From: LMUY01 sp964247705
Lineage (GTDB): Bacteria; Pseudomonadota; Alphaproteobacteria; Acetobacterales; Acetobacteraceae
NCBI GenBank assembly: GCA_964247705.1
Contig: CAXTVQ010000010.1
Span: 1-64,000 of the forward strand
Direction of reading: 5' to 3'
Length of the DNA stretch: 64,000 bases
A model generated the notes under the pieces. That model was not told the DNA's origin. It saw only the letters and a list, made by a program, of their open reading frames with translations, and searched no databases. Positions 51,473-60,639 of this stretch are shown here, piece after piece. Each line of letters opens with the position of its first letter. Positions within the stretch are counted from its first letter, which is position 1. Position numbers and translations under genes: made by a program.

Positions 51473-52456
51473 ATGACCAAGCCGATGACGAGACGTGCCA
51501 CGCTGGCGGGCGCCGTGGGAGTGATGGGGGCGGCGGCTACGCATCGCGCGCGGGCCGCAACCTACCCCTCCAGGCCGGTCCGCGTGATCGTGCCGTTCGC
51601 GCCCGCCGGGCCGACCGACATCATGGCGCGCATCCTGGTCAACTCGCTGGGTGCGAAGCTCGGCGGCTCGTTCATCGTGGACAACCGGCCGGGTGCGGGT
51701 GGCAATATCGGCACGGCGTTCGTGGCCCGGTCCGAGGCGGATGGCTACACGCTGCTGATCGACTCCAGCGCCTTCGTCGTCAACCCGAGCCTGTACAAGC
51801 GCTGCCCGTACGACGCGTTCGCCGACTTCGCGCCGATCGGGGAGTTGGGAACGTCGCCCAATCTGTTCGTCGCCAACCCACAGGCCGGCATCAAGTCGAT
51901 CGCCGACCTGGTGGCGCGCTGCAAGGCGGATCCTACGGCGATCACCTACGCCAATCCCGGGATCGGCACGACGCCGCAGCTTTCCGGCGAGCTGTTGAAG
52001 CTGAAGGCGGGGATCGGCATGACCTCCGTCCCATTCGGCGGCGCCGGGCCGGCGGTGGAGGCGGTGCTCGGCGGCACCACGCCAGTCGCCTGCGTCGCCC
52101 TGCCGCCCGCCCGCCCGCTGGTCGCCTCCAACTCGCTGGTGGCGCTGGCAGTGACCGGGGAGAAGCGCTGGTTCGACCTGCCGGACGTGCCCACAATGGT
52201 GGAACTCGGCTACGCCGACTTCGTGGCCGACACGTTCCAGGCGTTCCTGGCGCCAGCCAAGACGCCGCCCGAGATCGTGGCCATGCTGTCCAAGGCGTCC
52301 ATCGAGGTTCTGGGCGACCCGAAGATAGCGGCGCAGTTGCGCACCGACGGGCTCGATGTGATAGCGAGCACGCCGGACGCGTTCGCTAGGCGGATCGCGA
52401 CGGAAATCCCGAAATGGCGGGACGTGATCACCAAGGCCGCGATCCCTCAGGTCTGA
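51473..52456 (+). CDS. Tripartite tricarboxylate transporter receptor (Bug family)
   Basis: A 327-residue periplasmic receptor. It has a signal (MTRRATLAGAVGVMGAAATH, cleavage near ARA), then YPSRPVRVIVPFAPAGPTDI followed by MARILVNSLGAKLGGSFIVD and NRPGAGGNIGTAFVARSEAD, and ITYANPGIGTTPQLSGELLK with VPFGGAGPAVEAVLGGTTPV. AAGGAGGA precedes the ATG. It belongs to the same plus-strand run as TctB and TctA and is the most likely receptor for that carrier. Confidence 0.92.
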   Translation: MTKPMTRRATLAGAVGVMGAAATHRARAATYPSRPVRVIVPFAPAGPTDIMARILVNSLGAKLGGSFIVDNRPGAGGNIGTAFVARSEADGYTLLIDSSAFVVNPSLYKRCPYDAFADFAPIGELGTSPNLFVANPQAGIKSIADLVARCKADPTAITYANPGIGTTPQLSGELLKLKAGIGMTSVPFGGAGPAVEAVLGGTTPVACVALPPARPLVASNSLVALAVTGEKRWFDLPDVPTMVELGYADFVADTFQAFLAPAKTPPEIVAMLSKASIEVLGDPKIAAQLRTDGLDVIASTPDAFARRIATEIPKWRDVITKAAIPQV

Positions 52457-52461
52457 CACCC

Positions 52462-53625
52462 ATGCGTATCACCGCCATCCGCGAACGCGCCGTGCCAGTG
52501 CAATCGGCCATGCGCAATGCCGCGTTCGACTTCTCGGAGATGACGACGTCCGTCGTGGCCGTGGCGACGGACGCGGTGCGCGGCGGCCGGCCCGTCATAG
52601 GCTATGCCTTCAACTCCACCGGCCGCTACGCCTGCGGGGCGGCGATGCGGGACCGGTTCATCCCGCGGCTGCTCGCCACCGCCCCCGAGGCGCTGCAGGA
52701 CGGCGCCGGGTTGCTGGACCCGGCGAAATGCGCCGCCCGCATGGCACAGCGCGAGAAGCCGGGCGGGGATGCCGAACGCTCCGTCCCGATCGGCACCATC
52801 GAGGTCGCGATCTGGGACGCCGTCGCCAAGGCGCTGGACCGTCCGCTCTGGCATGTGCTGGCGGAGCAGTACGGCGGCGGCGAGACCCGGCGCGCGGTGC
52901 CGGTGTACGTCGGCGGCGGTTGGTATCAGCCCGGCGACGATCTTGCGGCGCTGCGCGAGGAGATCGGCCGCCATCTCGACGCGGGCTATACCGCGGTTAA
53001 GATCAAGACCGGCGGCGTGGCACTCGACGAGGATTGCCGCCGGCTGGATACGGCCTTGGACATCCTGGGCGATGCCGGACGGCTGGCGGTGGATGCCAAT
53101 GCCGCCCTCCCGCCGGACCGCGCCGAGGCCTACGCCGAACGCCTGGCGCCGTACGGCCTGCGTTGGTTCGAGGAGCCGTGCGCTCCGCAGGCATTCGACC
53201 AGTTCGCCCGGCTGGCGCAACGCTACGGCCCACCCTTGGCGACCGGGGAGAACCTGTTCTGCCTGGCGGATGTGGAAAACCTGATGCGGTTCGGCGGCTT
53301 CCGTTCCGGCCACGACATCCTCCAGGTGGACCCGCCGCAAGCCTACGGGATCGCTGCCTATGCGGACATGGTGACGCGGGTGGAAGCAATGGGCGGCAGC
53401 CGCGCCTGCATCTTTCCGCATGGCGGCAACATGATGTCCTTCGCCGTCGCCGCCGGGTTGGGCCTGGGCGGCTGCGAGGCGTACCCCGGCGTGTTCGGCG
53501 CGTTCGGCGGCTATGCCGACGGCATGGTGGTGACCGATGGCACGCTGAACCGGCCGGACGCGCCCGGCATCGGCTTCGAGCGGCAGCCGGCCTTGTTCGG
53601 CCTGATGCAGGAGTTGGCTGAATGA
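52462..53625 (+). CDS. Mandelate racemase/muconate lactonizing enzyme family protein (enolase superfamily)
   Basis: A 387-residue enolase-superfamily enzyme. The barrel has the general base motif AVKIKTGG (KxK), metal ligands at AVDANAAL, WFEEP and TGENL, and a His at FPHGGNMM. The KxK plus His pairing is that of the MR subgroup, which abstracts a proton alpha to a carboxylate, usually as an acid-sugar dehydratase or racemase. It lies between a Bug receptor and TctB, so the imported carboxylate is its likely substrate. The start has only a weak ribosome site. Confidence 0.88.
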   Translation: MRITAIRERAVPVQSAMRNAAFDFSEMTTSVVAVATDAVRGGRPVIGYAFNSTGRYACGAAMRDRFIPRLLATAPEALQDGAGLLDPAKCAARMAQREKPGGDAERSVPIGTIEVAIWDAVAKALDRPLWHVLAEQYGGGETRRAVPVYVGGGWYQPGDDLAALREEIGRHLDAGYTAVKIKTGGVALDEDCRRLDTALDILGDAGRLAVDANAALPPDRAEAYAERLAPYGLRWFEEPCAPQAFDQFARLAQRYGPPLATGENLFCLADVENLMRFGGFRSGHDILQVDPPQAYGIAAYADMVTRVEAMGGSRACIFPHGGNMMSFAVAAGLGLGGCEAYPGVFGAFGGYADGMVVTDGTLNRPDAPGIGFERQPALFGLMQELAE

Positions 53626-54080
53626 CGCATTTCGCCCGCAAACGCGACTACTATGCCGGCGCGCTGACCGCCCTGATCGGCGCCGGGTCGATCTACGAGG
53701 GGCAGCAATACGGCATCGGCGGCCTGGCCGACATGGGGTCTGGCTTCTTCCCCGTGGTGTTGGGGGTGGGAATGGTGGTGATGGGGGCGGTGATGGCGCT
53801 CGCCCGCTCCCCCGCACCGGCGGACCACGTCGCACAGGCGCCGGATTGGCGGGGTGCGGCCGCGATCATCGCCGCCGTGGCCCTGTTCATCGCGCTGGCC
53901 GACCGGGCCGGGTTGGCGCCGGCCACCTTCGCCTGCGTGTTCGTGGGCGCGCTCGGCACCCGCACGACGAAGCTGGTCGAGGCGGTGCTGCTGGCGCTCG
54001 GGGTCACCGTGTTCGGCGTGCTGCTGTTCCGCTACGGGCTACAAGTCCAGTTCCCCATCATCCGCGGAGTCCTGCAGTGA
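53622..54080 (+). CDS. Tripartite tricarboxylate transporter small membrane subunit (TctB-like)
   Basis: A 152-residue membrane protein with four hydrophobic segments. KRDYYAGALTALIGAGSIYE, LADMGSGFFPVVLGVGMVVM, GAAAIIAAVALFIALADRAG, and a last one near VLLALGVTVFGVLLFRYGLQ fit TctB. The ATG overlaps the upstream stop and the next gene starts as a GTG overlapping its stop, so expression is coupled across the three genes. Confidence 0.9.
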   Translation: MTHFARKRDYYAGALTALIGAGSIYEGQQYGIGGLADMGSGFFPVVLGVGMVVMGAVMALARSPAPADHVAQAPDWRGAAAIIAAVALFIALADRAGLAPATFACVFVGALGTRTTKLVEAVLLALGVTVFGVLLFRYGLQVQFPIIRGVLQ

Positions 54081-55603
54081 ACCTCACCGGCTTCGTCGGC
54101 CTGGCCCACGGCTTCGTCATCGCCTTCGAGCCGCATAATCTGATGTGGTGCTTCCTGGGCGTGCTGGTGGGCAACATGGTCGGCGTGCTGCCGGGCATGG
54201 GGGTGCTGTCGTCCATCTCCATCCTGCTGCCGCTCACCTTCTCGATGCAGCCGGTCGCGGCGCTGCTGATGCTGGCGGGCATCTATTACGGCGCACAATA
54301 CGGCGGCGCGATCTGCTCCATCCTGCTGAACCTGCCGTGCCACCCGCCGCATGCGGTGACATGCCTGGACGGCTATCCCATGACCAAGCAGGGGCGCGGC
54401 GGTGTTGCGCTCGGCGTTACCATGCTGGCGGCGGTGATCGGGGCCGCGTTCGGCATCGTGCAGATGATTTTCATGGCGCCCTACATCGCCCGCATCGCGT
54501 TCAGCTTCGGTCCGCAGGAAATCTCCACGCTGATGCTGCTCGGGTTGCTGGCGGGGGCGACCCTGGCGAAGGGCTCGGCGGTGAAGGGCGTGTCGATGAC
54601 GATGCTGGGCATCCTGCTCAGCCTGGTCGGCACGGACGTGAACACGGGCAACGAGCGCTTCACCTTCGGTCAGTTGGAGCTGTCGGACGGACTGGAATTG
54701 GTGACGGTGTCGCTCGGGCTGTTCGGCATCGCGGAGTTCCTGAAAAGCGTCAACGCCATCAACCCGGCCGGTGTGCGGGCGGTGAAGCTCGGCTACCGGG
54801 ATCTGCGGCCGAGCCGGGCCGAGTTGAAACAAGCGTTGCCGCCGATCCTGCGCGGCACCGTGATCGGCAGCCTGTGCTCGCTGATCCCGGGCACGGGGCC
54901 GACCATCGCCTCCTTCATCGCCTACGCGGCCGAGAAGAAGCTGAGCAAGACGCCGGGCCGCTTCGGCCGGGGCGCCATCGAGGGTGTGGCGGCGCCCGAA
55001 GCCTCCACGCACTCCGCCGTGCAGGGTGACTTCATCCCGACGATGAGCCTGGGTATTCCAGGGGATGCCGTGATGGCGTTGCTGCTGGGGGCTTTGATGA
55101 TCCACGGCATCCAGCCCGGGCCGCGGCTGATCATCGAACAGCCGGACATCTTCTGGGGGCTGATCGCCTCGTTTTGGATCGGCAACATCATCCTGGTGTT
55201 CCTGAATGTGCCGATGATCGGCATCTGGGTGAAGCTGTTGAGCGTGCCCTACCGCTATCTGTATCCGACGGCGCTGTTCTTCGTGTGCATCGGCGTGTTC
55301 GCGGCGCGCAACGAGATGTTCGACGTGGGCGCCACGCTGGTGTTCGGCGCATTCGGTTACCTGCTGCTGCAGCTCGGGTTCGAGCCGGCGCCGATTCTGC
55401 TCGGCTTCGTATTGGGGCCGCGGCTCGAGGAGAACTTCCGCCGCTCGCTGCTGCTGTCGCGGGGAAGCTTGAGCACGTTCGTGGACCGGCCGATCAGTGC
55501 GGTGTTCCTGGGACTGTGCGCGTTGCTGATCCTGGCGCAGGTGTATGCGGCGCTGCGGAAGACGAAACCGCCGGTCAGGGTGCCGGAGGAGGCGTTCGAC
55601 TAG
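54077..55603 (+). CDS. Tripartite tricarboxylate transporter large permease (TctA-like)
   Basis: A 508-residue permease with about 11-12 membrane segments. The conserved TctA blocks are present: NMVGVLPGMGVLSSISILLP, GIYYGAQYGGAICSILLNLP followed by CHPPHAVTCLDGYPMTKQG, and SLIPGTGPTIASFIAYAAEK, AAPEASTHSAVQGDFIPTMS followed by LGIPGD. The start is the GTG at 54077, overlapping the TctB stop. With TctB and a Bug receptor it makes a complete secondary carrier for a di- or tricarboxylate, driven by an ion gradient. Confidence 0.93.
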   Translation: MNLTGFVGLAHGFVIAFEPHNLMWCFLGVLVGNMVGVLPGMGVLSSISILLPLTFSMQPVAALLMLAGIYYGAQYGGAICSILLNLPCHPPHAVTCLDGYPMTKQGRGGVALGVTMLAAVIGAAFGIVQMIFMAPYIARIAFSFGPQEISTLMLLGLLAGATLAKGSAVKGVSMTMLGILLSLVGTDVNTGNERFTFGQLELSDGLELVTVSLGLFGIAEFLKSVNAINPAGVRAVKLGYRDLRPSRAELKQALPPILRGTVIGSLCSLIPGTGPTIASFIAYAAEKKLSKTPGRFGRGAIEGVAAPEASTHSAVQGDFIPTMSLGIPGDAVMALLLGALMIHGIQPGPRLIIEQPDIFWGLIASFWIGNIILVFLNVPMIGIWVKLLSVPYRYLYPTALFFVCIGVFAARNEMFDVGATLVFGAFGYLLLQLGFEPAPILLGFVLGPRLEENFRRSLLLSRGSLSTFVDRPISAVFLGLCALLILAQVYAALRKTKPPVRVPEEAFD

Positions 55604-55648
55604 CTCGGGGCTTTGCCCTTCTAAGTCTACGAGGATGGGGGACGCAGA

Positions 55649-56499
55649 ATGAAGAGTTGGACAGCCCTACTTGCCGCAGCGCTGATCGCACTACCAGCAG
55701 GGGCGGAGACGCTCCGCGTGGCCGTGCCGCAGAAGGGCAACTGGGACACGTCGATGGTCGAGTTCGGCATCAAGCAAGGCTTCTTCAAAGCCGAAGGGCT
55801 CGATATCGACGTCATCTACACCCAGGGCGGTGCGCCCACGCTGCAGGCGGTGATCTCCGGCAGCGTCGATGTCGGCATGGCGACCGGGTTGCTCGGCGCC
55901 GTGGGCGCGTTCACCAAAGGTGCCCCGATCCGGGTGATCGATGCCGAGTCCACGGGTGCGGCGGACCTGTTCTGGTATGCCAGGACGGCGAGCGGCATCA
56001 AGTCGGTCACCGACATGGCGGGCAAGAGCATCGCCTATTCCGAGCCCGGCTCCTCCTCCGAACTCGTACTGCAGGCGTTGCTCGCGCAGGCCCACGTCAC
56101 GACGGCCAAGCCGCTGGCCGGCGGCGGTATCCCGGGCGTGCTGACGCAGGTGATGTCCGGACAGATCGACGTTGGATGGTCGGTGCCGCCGTTCAATCTG
56201 CCGGCGGTCGAGGACGGCACGCTCGCCATCGTGGCGCGGGGCAACAACGTGCCGGCGATCCGTGACGAGACGGTGCGGGTGAACGTCGCCAGTGCGGCGT
56301 CGCTGCGGTCCAAGCGGGACGCGATGGTCAAGTTCGGCCGGGCCTACGTGAAGGCGCTCAACTGGGCCTATAGCGGTGACCCGAAGGCGATCCAGTATTT
56401 CGCCGAGGGCATGAACGTGACGGTGCCGCTGGCGCAGACCGCGCGGGAGCAGTTCTATCCGCAAGACTCGATGCAGCCGTTCGAGGTGAAAGGCCAGGA
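55649..56499 (+). CDS. ABC transporter solute-binding protein, SsuA/TauA/NMT1 type (3' end in gap)
   Basis: 283 residues are visible. Signal peptide KSWTALLAAALIALPAGAET, then RVAVPQKGNWDTSMVEFGIK followed by QGFFKAEGLDIDVIYTQGGA, QAVISGSVDVGMATGLLGAV, and MAGKSIAYSEPGSSSELVLQ are the standard blocks of aliphatic-sulfonate/nitrate/taurine-type binding proteins. The gene runs into the N block at 56500, so its last part is missing. An uninterrupted frame through the N run into the permease is an artefact of the 100 N. GGGGGA lies upstream of the ATG. Confidence 0.9.
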
Positions 56500-56599
56500 N
56501 NNNNNNNNNNNNNNNNNNNNNNNNNNNNNNNNNNNNNNNNNNNNNNNNNNNNNNNNNNNNNNNNNNNNNNNNNNNNNNNNNNNNNNNNNNNNNNNNNNN
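56500..56599. other. Assembly gap of 100 N
   Basis: Exactly 100 N separate the binding-protein gene from the permease gene. This is the standard filler for a scaffold join of unknown size, so the true distance is unknown and genes could be missing. Anything inferred across this point should be treated with care. Confidence 0.98.
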
Positions 56600-57211
56600 C
56601 CGAGCCTGCTCGCCGACGAGGGGATCGGCGCCGGGTTCCTGCAGACATTCGGCGAAACGTTGGCGGCAACGGTGATCGCGGCGTCGGCCGGGGTGCCGCT
56701 CGGCTGGGCGCTGCACCGGAGCAAGCTGGCCGGCCGCGCGTTCGAGGGTTGGTTCGCCAGCCTGGCGGCGGCGCCGTTGGTGTTGCTGTACCCGCTTTTC
56801 CTGGTGGTGTTCGGCCGCAACTCGGCAACCATCATCGCCATGGGGGCGGTGAGCGCGTTGCCGCCGATCGTGCTCAAAACCAAGGAGGGCCTGGACGGCA
56901 CGAAGCGCGTGCTGCTGGACGTGGCGCGCAGCCTGCGCCTGTCGCCGTGGCAGCAATTCTCCCGCGTGTCGCTGCCGTCGGCAACGCCCGTCATCGGCAA
57001 CGGGCTGCGGCTGGGCGCGATCTTTGCGCTGATCAACGTCGTGGGGGTCGAGTTCCTGATCAATTTCGGCGGCCTGGGGGAGATCATCGCCAATCTCGGC
57101 GACCGGTTCGAGCTGCCGAAGATGTTCGGCGCGATCCTGTTCGTGGTGCTGACCAGCGCCTGTTTCTACGTCCTCACCGCAAAGTTCGAGCAATGGCTGT
57201 CGCGGCTCTAG
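56600..57211 (+). CDS. ABC transporter permease, SsuC/TauC type (5' end in gap)
   Basis: 204 codons with the N terminus lost in the gap. LADEGIGAGFLQTFGETLAA starts the visible part; the EAA-type loop is LLDVARSLRLSPWQQFSRVS followed by LPSATPVIGNGLRLG, and FGGLGEIIANLGDRFELPKM is a typical late block. A nitrate/sulfonate/taurine-type inner-membrane permease. Its end overlaps the second permease by 19 bases. Confidence 0.88.
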   Translation, partial: PSLLADEGIGAGFLQTFGETLAATVIAASAGVPLGWALHRSKLAGRAFEGWFASLAAAPLVLLYPLFLVVFGRNSATIIAMGAVSALPPIVLKTKEGLDGTKRVLLDVARSLRLSPWQQFSRVSLPSATPVIGNGLRLGAIFALINVVGVEFLINFGGLGEIIANLGDRFELPKMFGAILFVVLTSACFYVLTAKFEQWLSRL

Positions 57212-57990
57212 ACCGTCCGCCCAAGCAGGCACGCGCCCTGCGCCAGGTTACTGCCGTGCAGGTGGCGACCGTGCTGGCGTTGTGGGCGGTGTGGGAGGCG
57301 GTGGCTGCCTCCGGATTGATCTACCGCGGGGTCATCCCGTCCTCCTTCGTGATCCTGCGCGCGCTGGCGGGCATGCTCGGCACGGGCGCGTTCTGGAACG
57401 ATTGCATGGTGACGATCGGGGAGGTGATCGCGGCGACGGTGATCGGGGGCATGGCCGGCATCCTCATGGGCATGGCGCTGGGCAGTTCGCGGCTGCTCGC
57501 GCAAGCAACGGAGGCCTATCTGCATTACTTGGCCGCGACGCCGAAGGTCGTGTTCCTGCCGGTGGTCATGGTGCTGGTGGGGGTGGGACCCGGCTCCAAA
57601 GTAGTGCTGGGCGCGCTGTCCTGCTTCTTCCCGATGGCGATCTCGATGGCCGTTGCCGTGCGGCGGATCGACCCGGTGCTGATGCGGCTCGGCCGGTCGC
57701 TGATGCTGAGCCGGGTGCAATGTGTGCGGACGATCATGCTGCCGTCCCTGGTCGTTCCCGTGTTCACCGGGTTGCGCTTGGCGCTCGGGATGGCCACGGT
57801 GGGCTGCCTCGTGTCCGAGCTGAAGCTGGCCAATAGCGGGCTCGGTTTCGAGGCGATCCAGGCGTACAACCACTTCCAGGTGCCCGAGATGTATGCGGCC
57901 ATCGTCGTGATCTTCGCCCTCGTGTCCGCCGGCAACGCCGGGCTTGCAGCCATCGCCCGGCGCGTCGCGGCTCCGGTCTTGGCGCAATGA
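57193..57990 (+). CDS. ABC transporter permease, SsuC/TauC type (second)
   Basis: A 265-residue permease with about six membrane segments. TIGEVIAATVIGGMAGILMG, AATPKVVFLPVVMVLVGVGP and the EAA loop LMRLGRSLMLSRVQCVRTIM followed by LPSLVVPVFTGLRLALGMAT are family blocks. Many SsuC-type systems use a single permease as a homodimer; here there are two different ones, implying a heterodimer. The ATG at 57193 is inside the first permease gene's end. Confidence 0.9.
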   Translation: MAVAALDRPPKQARALRQVTAVQVATVLALWAVWEAVAASGLIYRGVIPSSFVILRALAGMLGTGAFWNDCMVTIGEVIAATVIGGMAGILMGMALGSSRLLAQATEAYLHYLAATPKVVFLPVVMVLVGVGPGSKVVLGALSCFFPMAISMAVAVRRIDPVLMRLGRSLMLSRVQCVRTIMLPSLVVPVFTGLRLALGMATVGCLVSELKLANSGLGFEAIQAYNHFQVPEMYAAIVVIFALVSAGNAGLAAIARRVAAPVLAQ

Positions 57991-58826
57991 GCCAGACGTT
58001 CGCGCAGGTGCGGCCGGTGGCGGCGGCGCTGCAGCCCGCTTTGTCGGCCGAGGGCGTGACCCGGCGGTTCGGCAGCGGCGAGCACGCAGTGACGGCGCTG
58101 GACGGGATATCCTTCACCGTCGCTGCCGGCGAGTTCGTGTCGATCATCGGGCCGTCCGGGTGCGGCAAGTCGACGCTGTTCTCCATCGTCGGCGGCCTCG
58201 ATCCCGGCTACGAGGGCCGTTTGATGGTGCAGGGCGCTCCCATCAAGGGGCCGCACAAAGCTATCGGCATGGTGTTCCAGGAGCAGTCCACCTTCCCTTG
58301 GCGCACGGTGCTGGAAAACGTCGCCTTCCCGCTCGAGATGCGCGGCGTGGCCAAGGCGGAGCGGCGCGAGCGGGCGCGGCACTTCATCGAGCTGGTCGGG
58401 CTGCGCGGGTTCGAGGCGCGCTATCCGGAGGAGCTGTCCGGCGGCATGCGCCAACGCGTGGCGATCGCGCGGACGCTGGCGATGGAGCCCGACATCCTGC
58501 TGATGGACGAGCCATTCGGCGCTTTGGACGAGCAGACCCGGCTGCTGCTCGGCGAAAAGGTGCTGCAGATCCAGCAGACGCTGAAGCAGACCACGCTGCT
58601 GATCACCCACAGCATCAGCGAGGCGGTACAACTGTCCGACCGGATCGTGGTGATGACCTACCGGCCCGGCCGGGTGAAGCGGATCGTGACGGTGCCCTTG
58701 CCGCGCCCGCGCACGCCGGCGGTGCTGGCCAGCGAGGCATTTGGCCGCACCGTTACCGAAATTTGGAGCGACCTGCGCGAGGAAGCCAGCCGTGGGATGG
58801 CGGAGTCCGAGCGCCTGGCGGACTGA
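57987..58826 (+). CDS. ABC transporter ATP-binding protein, SsuB/TauB type
   Basis: A 279-residue ATPase. Walker A GPSGCGKST, Q-loop MVFQEQSTFPWRTV, signature LSGGMRQRVAIARTL, Walker B ILLMDEPFGALD, and H-loop LITHSISEAVQLSD are all intact. It belongs to the nitrate/sulfonate/taurine group. The ATG overlaps the permease stop (ATGA). It completes the ABC importer begun at 55649. Confidence 0.93.
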   Translation: MSQTFAQVRPVAAALQPALSAEGVTRRFGSGEHAVTALDGISFTVAAGEFVSIIGPSGCGKSTLFSIVGGLDPGYEGRLMVQGAPIKGPHKAIGMVFQEQSTFPWRTVLENVAFPLEMRGVAKAERRERARHFIELVGLRGFEARYPEELSGGMRQRVAIARTLAMEPDILLMDEPFGALDEQTRLLLGEKVLQIQQTLKQTTLLITHSISEAVQLSDRIVVMTYRPGRVKRIVTVPLPRPRTPAVLASEAFGRTVTEIWSDLREEASRGMAESERLAD

Positions 58827-58860
58827 ACCAGCCGCGGGACCAGTTGATAAGGACGCATGC

Positions 58861-60639
58861 ATGCCAGACACCAACCCGCCCAACCTCGCTGCCCTCGCCG
58901 CGGAGCTGGAGCGCCCGGAAGGATTGCCGCCGGAAGGCAACGCGCTGTTCGGCAGCGACGCCATCGCCGAGGCGATCCGGTCGCTGAACATCCCGTTCAT
59001 CGCGTTGAACCCGGGCGCCAGCTACCGGGGGCTGCACGACAGCCTGGTGAACCATCTCGGCAATGCCGCGCCGCAGATGCTGCTGTGCCTGCATGAGGAG
59101 CACGCCGTCGCCATCGCCCAGGGCTGGGCCAAGGTGACGGGCACGCCGATGCTGGCCGCCGTGCATTCCAACGTGGGACTGTTCCACGCCACGATGGCGA
59201 TCTTCAACGCCTGGTGCGACCGCATGCCGGTGATCGTGCTCGGCGCGACGGGGCCGCTCGACGCCGCCAAGCGCCGCCCGTGGATCGAATGGATCCATAC
59301 CGCTGCCGACCAGGGCGCCATCGTGCGACCATACGTAAAGTGGGACGCGCAGCCGAGTTCGCCGGAGGCCGCCCGTGAAGCCCTGCTCCGCGCCGCCTGG
59401 ATCGCCCGCACGGCGCCGATGGGCCCCGTGTACGTGAACCTGGACGCGGGATTGCAAGAGGAACCGCTGGCCGCGCCGCTGCCGCCGATCGATGCCGCCC
59501 GGATGATGCCGGCCGTCGCCGCCGGGGCATCCGACCATCTGGTCGCGCAGGCGCTTGCCATGCTGCGGGGCGCCGAGCGGCCGCTGATCATGGCGGGCCG
59601 GGTGTCGCGCAGCGAGGCCGCGTGGGATGCGCGGGTGCGGGTGGCGGAGGCATTGCAGGCGCACGTCGTGACCGACCTCAAGATCGGCGCCGCCTTCCCG
59701 ACCGACCACGCGCTGCACGCCGGCAGCCCGGGTGTATTCGTGACGGGCGAGTCCGCCAAGGCCGTGGCGGCGGCCGACGTGATCCTCAGCCTCGATTGGG
59801 TGGACCTGGCCGGCACGCTGAAAGCATGCGGCGCCGCCAAGACGGCAAAGGTGATCCAGGTTTCGCTCGACCAGGCGATCCACAACGGCTGGAGCATGGA
59901 CCATCAAGGGCTGCCCCCCGTGGACCTGTTCCTGGCTGCCGACCCGGATGCGGTGACGGAGGCCATGGCGGCCGGCTTGCCCGCTGCAGCCGCGAGCGAA
60001 GCAGCGCCGGCGCCAGAAGCCGAAGCTTCGGGGCCGATCGTCACCAGCCGCATGGCTATCGCGTTGCGTCACGCGGTGGGGGACCGGGCGGTGTCGCTGC
60101 TGCACCTGCCGCTGTCCTGGGACGGGCAGTCCTGGCCGTTCCGCCACCCGCTGGACTTCCTGGGCTCGGATGGCGGCGGCGGTATCGGCGGCGGCCCGGG
60201 CATCTCGGTCGGCGCGGCACTGGCGCTGCGCGGGACGGGCCGGCTGCCGGTGTCGATCTGCGGCGACGGCGACTTCCTGATGGGCGTCACCGCGCTCTGG
60301 ACGGCGGCGCATTACCGCATCCCGTTGCTGCTCGTGGTGACCAACAACCAGTCCTTCTTCAACGACGAGGTGCACCAGGAGAAGGTCGCCCGCATGCGCG
60401 CCCGCCCGGTCGAGAACAAGTGGATCGGCATGCGCATGACCGATCCCGAGATCGACCTGGCCGGGCTGGCGCGGGCGCAGGGCGCCGCCGGGTTCGGCCC
60501 GGTGCGGACGATGGCGGAGCTCGGCGCCGTGTTCGCCGACGCGATCGCGGTGGTGGAGGCGGGTGGTGTCGCCGTAGTCGATGTGCGCGTGGAACCCGGC
60601 TACACGCCCGCGATGGCGACGGCGCTGACCCGGCAATGA
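58861..60639 (+). CDS. Thiamine diphosphate-dependent enzyme (acetolactate synthase/benzoylformate decarboxylase-like)
   Basis: A 592-residue ThDP enzyme with three domains. The N-terminal pyrimidine-binding domain has the catalytic Glu region LCLHEEHAVAIAQGW. The central domain shows GAERPLIMAGRVSR. The C-terminal domain has the ThDP-Mg motif GDGDFLMGVTALWTAAHYRI followed by PLLLVVTNN. Such enzymes decarboxylate 2-oxo acids or join the product to another carbonyl. The ATG at 58861 has AAGGA 7-8 bases before. Its product could feed the aldolase-like enzyme encoded next. The substrate is unknown. Confidence 0.9.
   Translation: MPDTNPPNLAALAAELERPEGLPPEGNALFGSDAIAEAIRSLNIPFIALNPGASYRGLHDSLVNHLGNAAPQMLLCLHEEHAVAIAQGWAKVTGTPMLAAVHSNVGLFHATMAIFNAWCDRMPVIVLGATGPLDAAKRRPWIEWIHTAADQGAIVRPYVKWDAQPSSPEAAREALLRAAWIARTAPMGPVYVNLDAGLQEEPLAAPLPPIDAARMMPAVAAGASDHLVAQALAMLRGAERPLIMAGRVSRSEAAWDARVRVAEALQAHVVTDLKIGAAFPTDHALHAGSPGVFVTGESAKAVAAADVILSLDWVDLAGTLKACGAAKTAKVIQVSLDQAIHNGWSMDHQGLPPVDLFLAADPDAVTEAMAAGLPAAAASEAAPAPEAEASGPIVTSRMAIALRHAVGDRAVSLLHLPLSWDGQSWPFRHPLDFLGSDGGGGIGGGPGISVGAALALRGTGRLPVSICGDGDFLMGVTALWTAAHYRIPLLLVVTNNQSFFNDEVHQEKVARMRARPVENKWIGMRMTDPEIDLAGLARAQGAAGFGPVRTMAELGAVFADAIAVVEAGGVAVVDVRVEPGYTPAMATALTRQ

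Noticed and set aside
55649..57211. A single 520-residue open frame joining a binding protein and a permease
   Set aside because: It crosses 100 N of unknown true length, so the fusion is an artefact; the two parts are reported separately.
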